A DNA stretch of 64,000 nucleotides from Bacteroidota bacterium. Lineage in GTDB: Bacteria > Bacteroidota > Bacteroidia > Chitinophagales > LD1. The DNA lies in assembly GCA_016722375.1 (NCBI GenBank), contig JADKJG010000005.1:62001-126000 (forward strand), read 5' to 3'. The translations under genes and the position numbers were made by a program. Positions 61,704-64,000 of the stretch are shown piece after piece (the first letter of the stretch is position 1; every line of letters begins with the position of its first letter). The notes below the pieces were generated by a model. That model worked only from the letters and a program-made list of their open reading frames with translations. It was not told where the DNA came from and made no database searches.

Positions 61704-63511
61704 CTGATCAAAAAGTTCTGCAAGTTTTTTTGTTTTTCGGCAATCTGTGGATTCACATCTTTGAACTCATTCTGTTTTTCAAAGTTCTGTTCCATTTTAT
61801 TTTTCATCTCCTCCAATTGCTGTTGCAGTTCCTTCTGCTTTTCAATATTCTCTGAAATATTTTTCTTGTCTTCCCAGTTCAGATTTTGTTTTTCAAGCAA
61901 CTTGTCCTTCATCTGTTGCAAATCATTCTTCACCGCCGCTGCTTTTTTCATCGCGTCTTTCATATCCTGCTTCAACTCCTTACTTTCTTTTGACAGCTCT
62001 TTGTTTAGTTCATTCAGCGTTGGCATGTCAAAATTCATCATGCTGCTCCTAGCGGACTTGCTTCCGTGGATACCGTCGTTATCCCAGACTTCAAAATAGT
62101 AGCTCATTTTGTCGCCCGGCTTTATCAAGAAGTCAGACAGTGACCAGTAATAGGTGAAGCGGGCAGAAACACCTCTGGCGAAAGAAATATTTAGACTTTT
62201 CAAAGCGGAAGATGATGAGTCGGCACGGGTGATTTGATAGTTAAAAGTCAAATTCTGTAATCCATAATCATCTGAAATCTCCCCTACATAATAGAAATAT
62301 TTTTGTGTGGCAGAATCATTTTTCTCTTCGATGGCGATGACCGGATATAAATCGGGAGTCACATTCAGCGAATAGCTAACTGCTTCAGCATTTTGAACAT
62401 TTTTATTAGCTGCGCGGACCGTATAAGAAACACTCTGCAAAAAGGTTTTGGAAAAAATAAATTCTGAGGCGCCGCTGCGCTTTAATGAATACATAGAATC
62501 TCCAAGCATCAAAGTGATATTCTCTACATTCAAAGTATTGAATCTCCAGGAGAGCTTAGTGCCCGCAGGAATCACCAGATCGCCGACGTTCTTCAATATT
62601 TCATCCTGTTTGCCGGTGTATGCAGGATAATCACAACTTACTTCAAAACCGGCGACCAGGGGTTTAGAAACCACATCCAACATGTATTCTTTAGAATGAA
62701 ACCCATTGGCTGTCAAACGAAAAGGCATGGCTTGTTGTAGATTTATAAATTCATAGGTGAACCAGTTCTTGTCTTTCTTTTTCATCCGGACGATGTTCTT
62801 CTCTGACTCTACATATATTTCGGCAGGCAGGGCATCGCCGTCTACTTTCACTTCGAGCGTAAAGTTTTCAAACTGCAGCGCTTTCAAATCTTTGTTCTGA
62901 ATCAGAAACTGAAACGGCGCCTGCTTTTCATAAAAGGTGTCGTTGTGATAGAGGCGCTTAGTACCCTCCTTAATCACATTAGGTGCGGCGATGATGATAA
63001 AAAGAAACAGCAGTGCCGGTGGAGCGAGGAATTTGAGATACTTTTTGTTCTTGCTCAAATCAACGGCAAAAGAAAAGTCAATGGGTTTAAGTTCTACTGC
63101 CTTTTGGTCAATGGCGGCTAAGAGTAATTCGGCCTGCGGCTGTGATTCGGCAGAGTGGCGCAACTGTAGAATATTCAATAGTTTATCTTTCACCTCCGTA
63201 AAATGTGTGCCGACAATTTCAGCAGCCTGTTCATACGAAATGATTTTGCCTAGCCGGTAATAGCGTAGCACCGGAGATAAAAAGTAGGTGGCAGTAACTA
63301 TCGTGGAGGAAAGCAAAAAGCCGAAGAATAGCAACTTACGCCATAATGTAGGAAGGTAGAAATAATACTCCAACAGGTTGATAGCCAGAAAAAAGGCCAG
63401 AATATAAACAGCCGAAAATATTGCACCCCGAATCAGTTGGTTCGTATAATATTTACGAATAAACTGGTCGAGCTTTTCAATTAGGGCACTATATGACGAA
63501 GATTCTTGCAT
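61700..63511 (-). CDS. DUF4175 protein, N-terminal part
   Basis: 603 residues: a pair of N-terminal helices (~30-85), a third near 165-180, a beta-rich extracytoplasmic region (~190-470, including VSCDYPAYTGKQDEILKNVGDLVIPAGTKLSW) and a coiled coil. The frame leaves the family in the A7 run opposite 61725-61731; with one more A it would read KKLAELFDQVMNKEMKELYEKL into the next frame. DUF4175 is a conserved Bacteroidota inner-membrane protein of unknown function. Confidence 0.8.
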   Translation of the reverse strand: MQESSSYSALIEKLDQFIRKYYTNQLIRGAIFSAVYILAFFLAINLLEYYFYLPTLWRKLLFFGFLLSSTIVTATYFLSPVLRYYRLGKIISYEQAAEIVGTHFTEVKDKLLNILQLRHSAESQPQAELLLAAIDQKAVELKPIDFSFAVDLSKNKKYLKFLAPPALLFLFIIIAAPNVIKEGTKRLYHNDTFYEKQAPFQFLIQNKDLKALQFENFTLEVKVDGDALPAEIYVESEKNIVRMKKKDKNWFTYEFINLQQAMPFRLTANGFHSKEYMLDVVSKPLVAGFEVSCDYPAYTGKQDEILKNVGDLVIPAGTKLSWRFNTLNVENITLMLGDSMYSLKRSGASEFIFSKTFLQSVSYTVRAANKNVQNAEAVSYSLNVTPDLYPVIAIEEKNDSATQKYFYYVGEISDDYGLQNLTFNYQITRADSSSSALKSLNISFARGVSARFTYYWSLSDFLIKPGDKMSYYFEVWDNDGIHGSKSARSSMMNFDMPTLNELNKELSKESKELKQDMKDAMKKAAAVKNDLQQMKDKLLEKQNLNWEDKKNISENIEKQKELQQQLEEMKNKMEQNFEKQNEFKDVNPQIAEKQKNLQNFLIR

Positions 63512-63603
63512 GGTGTAGATCGCTCAAATATAGAACGACTTATCGGGATGTTTGTTGCGTTGATGAATTTTAACTCACAAGAGGATTGGAGTCGTATTCA
63601 ATT

Positions 63604-64000
63604 TCAGATTTTCAGTTTGCAATACACCGGACAGTGATCGCTGTGTTTCACTTGTTGGTATATGGCTGATTCGAGGAGGTTTTTCTCTAAGTTTTTTGTA
63701 GCGGCTATGTAATCAATTCTCCAGCCCTTATTGTTAGCACGTGAATTGGCGCGAAAACTCCACCATGAATATTGATGTGCTTCTTTGGGATGGAAATACC
63801 GAAAGGTATCTATAAAACCGGAGTTGAAATATTTCTCCATCCAAGCGCGCTCCTCCGGTTTGAAACCTGAACTGTCCTTATTGCTGATGGGATTGTGAAT
63901 ATCTATCTCTCGGTGACATATATTATAGTCGCCGGCGATAAGCATCTTCTTCCGATCCTTTTGCAAATCGTGAATGAAATTGAAAAAATCATCGAGGTAC
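63604..64000 (-). CDS. exodeoxyribonuclease III family enzyme, cut by window edge
   Basis: The frame is open to the right edge. Visible: LIAGDYNICHREIDIHNPISNKDSSGFKPEERAW, then FIDTFRYFHPKEAHQYSWWSFRANSRANNKGWRIDYIAATKNL and KHSDHCPVYCKL. The GDxN, GWRIDY and SDHxP motifs belong to the ExoIII/APE1 family. It repairs AP sites and resects 3' ends. The N-terminal ~120 residues lie beyond base 64000. Confidence 0.93.
   Translation of the reverse strand, partial: YLDDFFNFIHDLQKDRKKMLIAGDYNICHREIDIHNPISNKDSSGFKPEERAWMEKYFNSGFIDTFRYFHPKEAHQYSWWSFRANSRANNKGWRIDYIAATKNLEKNLLESAIYQQVKHSDHCPVYCKLKI

Overview
The window reads as a chromosomal segment of a member of the Bacteroidota, probably near the Chitinophagales/Saprospirales. 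The main evidence is a 2,502-residue SprA/Sov type IX secretion (T9SS) translocon, a 934-residue secreted protein ending in a CHU_C/gliding-motility-associated C-terminal domain, a DUF4292 plus EnvC-like pair, DUF4175, and promoters of the TAnnTTTG type. Assignment below phylum level is inference. No rRNA or intact tRNA gene was found.

Layout. 0-13.6 kb is core: a PspC-domain protein (cut by the window edge), a broken DUF2807 lipoprotein, an RDD protein, a LolC/E-type permease, rbfA, an MsbA-type ABC exporter with two frameshifts, a CNNM/CBS protein, a YbhN-like protein, ribE, the CHU_C protein and ferritin. 13.7-19.4 kb holds a KdpD/KdpE-like two-component pair directly upstream of a Kup K+ transporter, with a porin scrap between them and no KdpFABC, then a PAP2 phosphatase and an OmpA-domain remnant. 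19.4-29.4 kb is sprA, ruvA, gatA, tatA. 29.4-38 kb is an accessory island: a RelE-like TA pair, a small FN3-like gene with a long structured leader, palindrome clusters, the decayed N-terminus of a type IIG restriction enzyme, a broken IS5-like element and a two-gene unit ending in a Zc3h12a-like ribonuclease. 37.8-47.2 kb returns to core: an EnvC-like activator, DUF4292, HicBA, three LPS/O-antigen genes, meaB, mnmH, selD, slyD. 47.5-57.6 kb is a second accessory zone: a UvrD-like helicase, a possible PD-(D/E)XK protein, a TIM-barrel/nucleotidyltransferase pair, a disrupted REP-associated transposase with REP palindromes and MITEs, an AbiE TA system, tmk and a Bro-N protein. 57.6-64 kb is core again.

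Three things stand out. First, three intergenic arrays with unrelated sequences (17.9, 34.7 and 47.2 kb) all keep an exact 21-bp period, equal to two helical turns or seven codons. Second, an approximately 80-bp segment carrying the tmk promoter is present three times and brackets accessory cassettes, including the AbiE pair. Third, many single-base length changes in homopolymers break otherwise conserved genes (msbA-like twice, selD, helicase, DUF4175, the restriction remnant and the IS). This pattern suggests consensus errors in at least some cases.

Functionally the core genes serve outer-membrane and surface biology (T9SS, LPS polymerisation and ligation, lipoprotein release, cell-wall hydrolase activation), K+ homeostasis, tRNA selenation (selD with mnmH), and DNA repair and replication. 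The accessory zones concentrate toxin-antitoxin, restriction and transposition genes.
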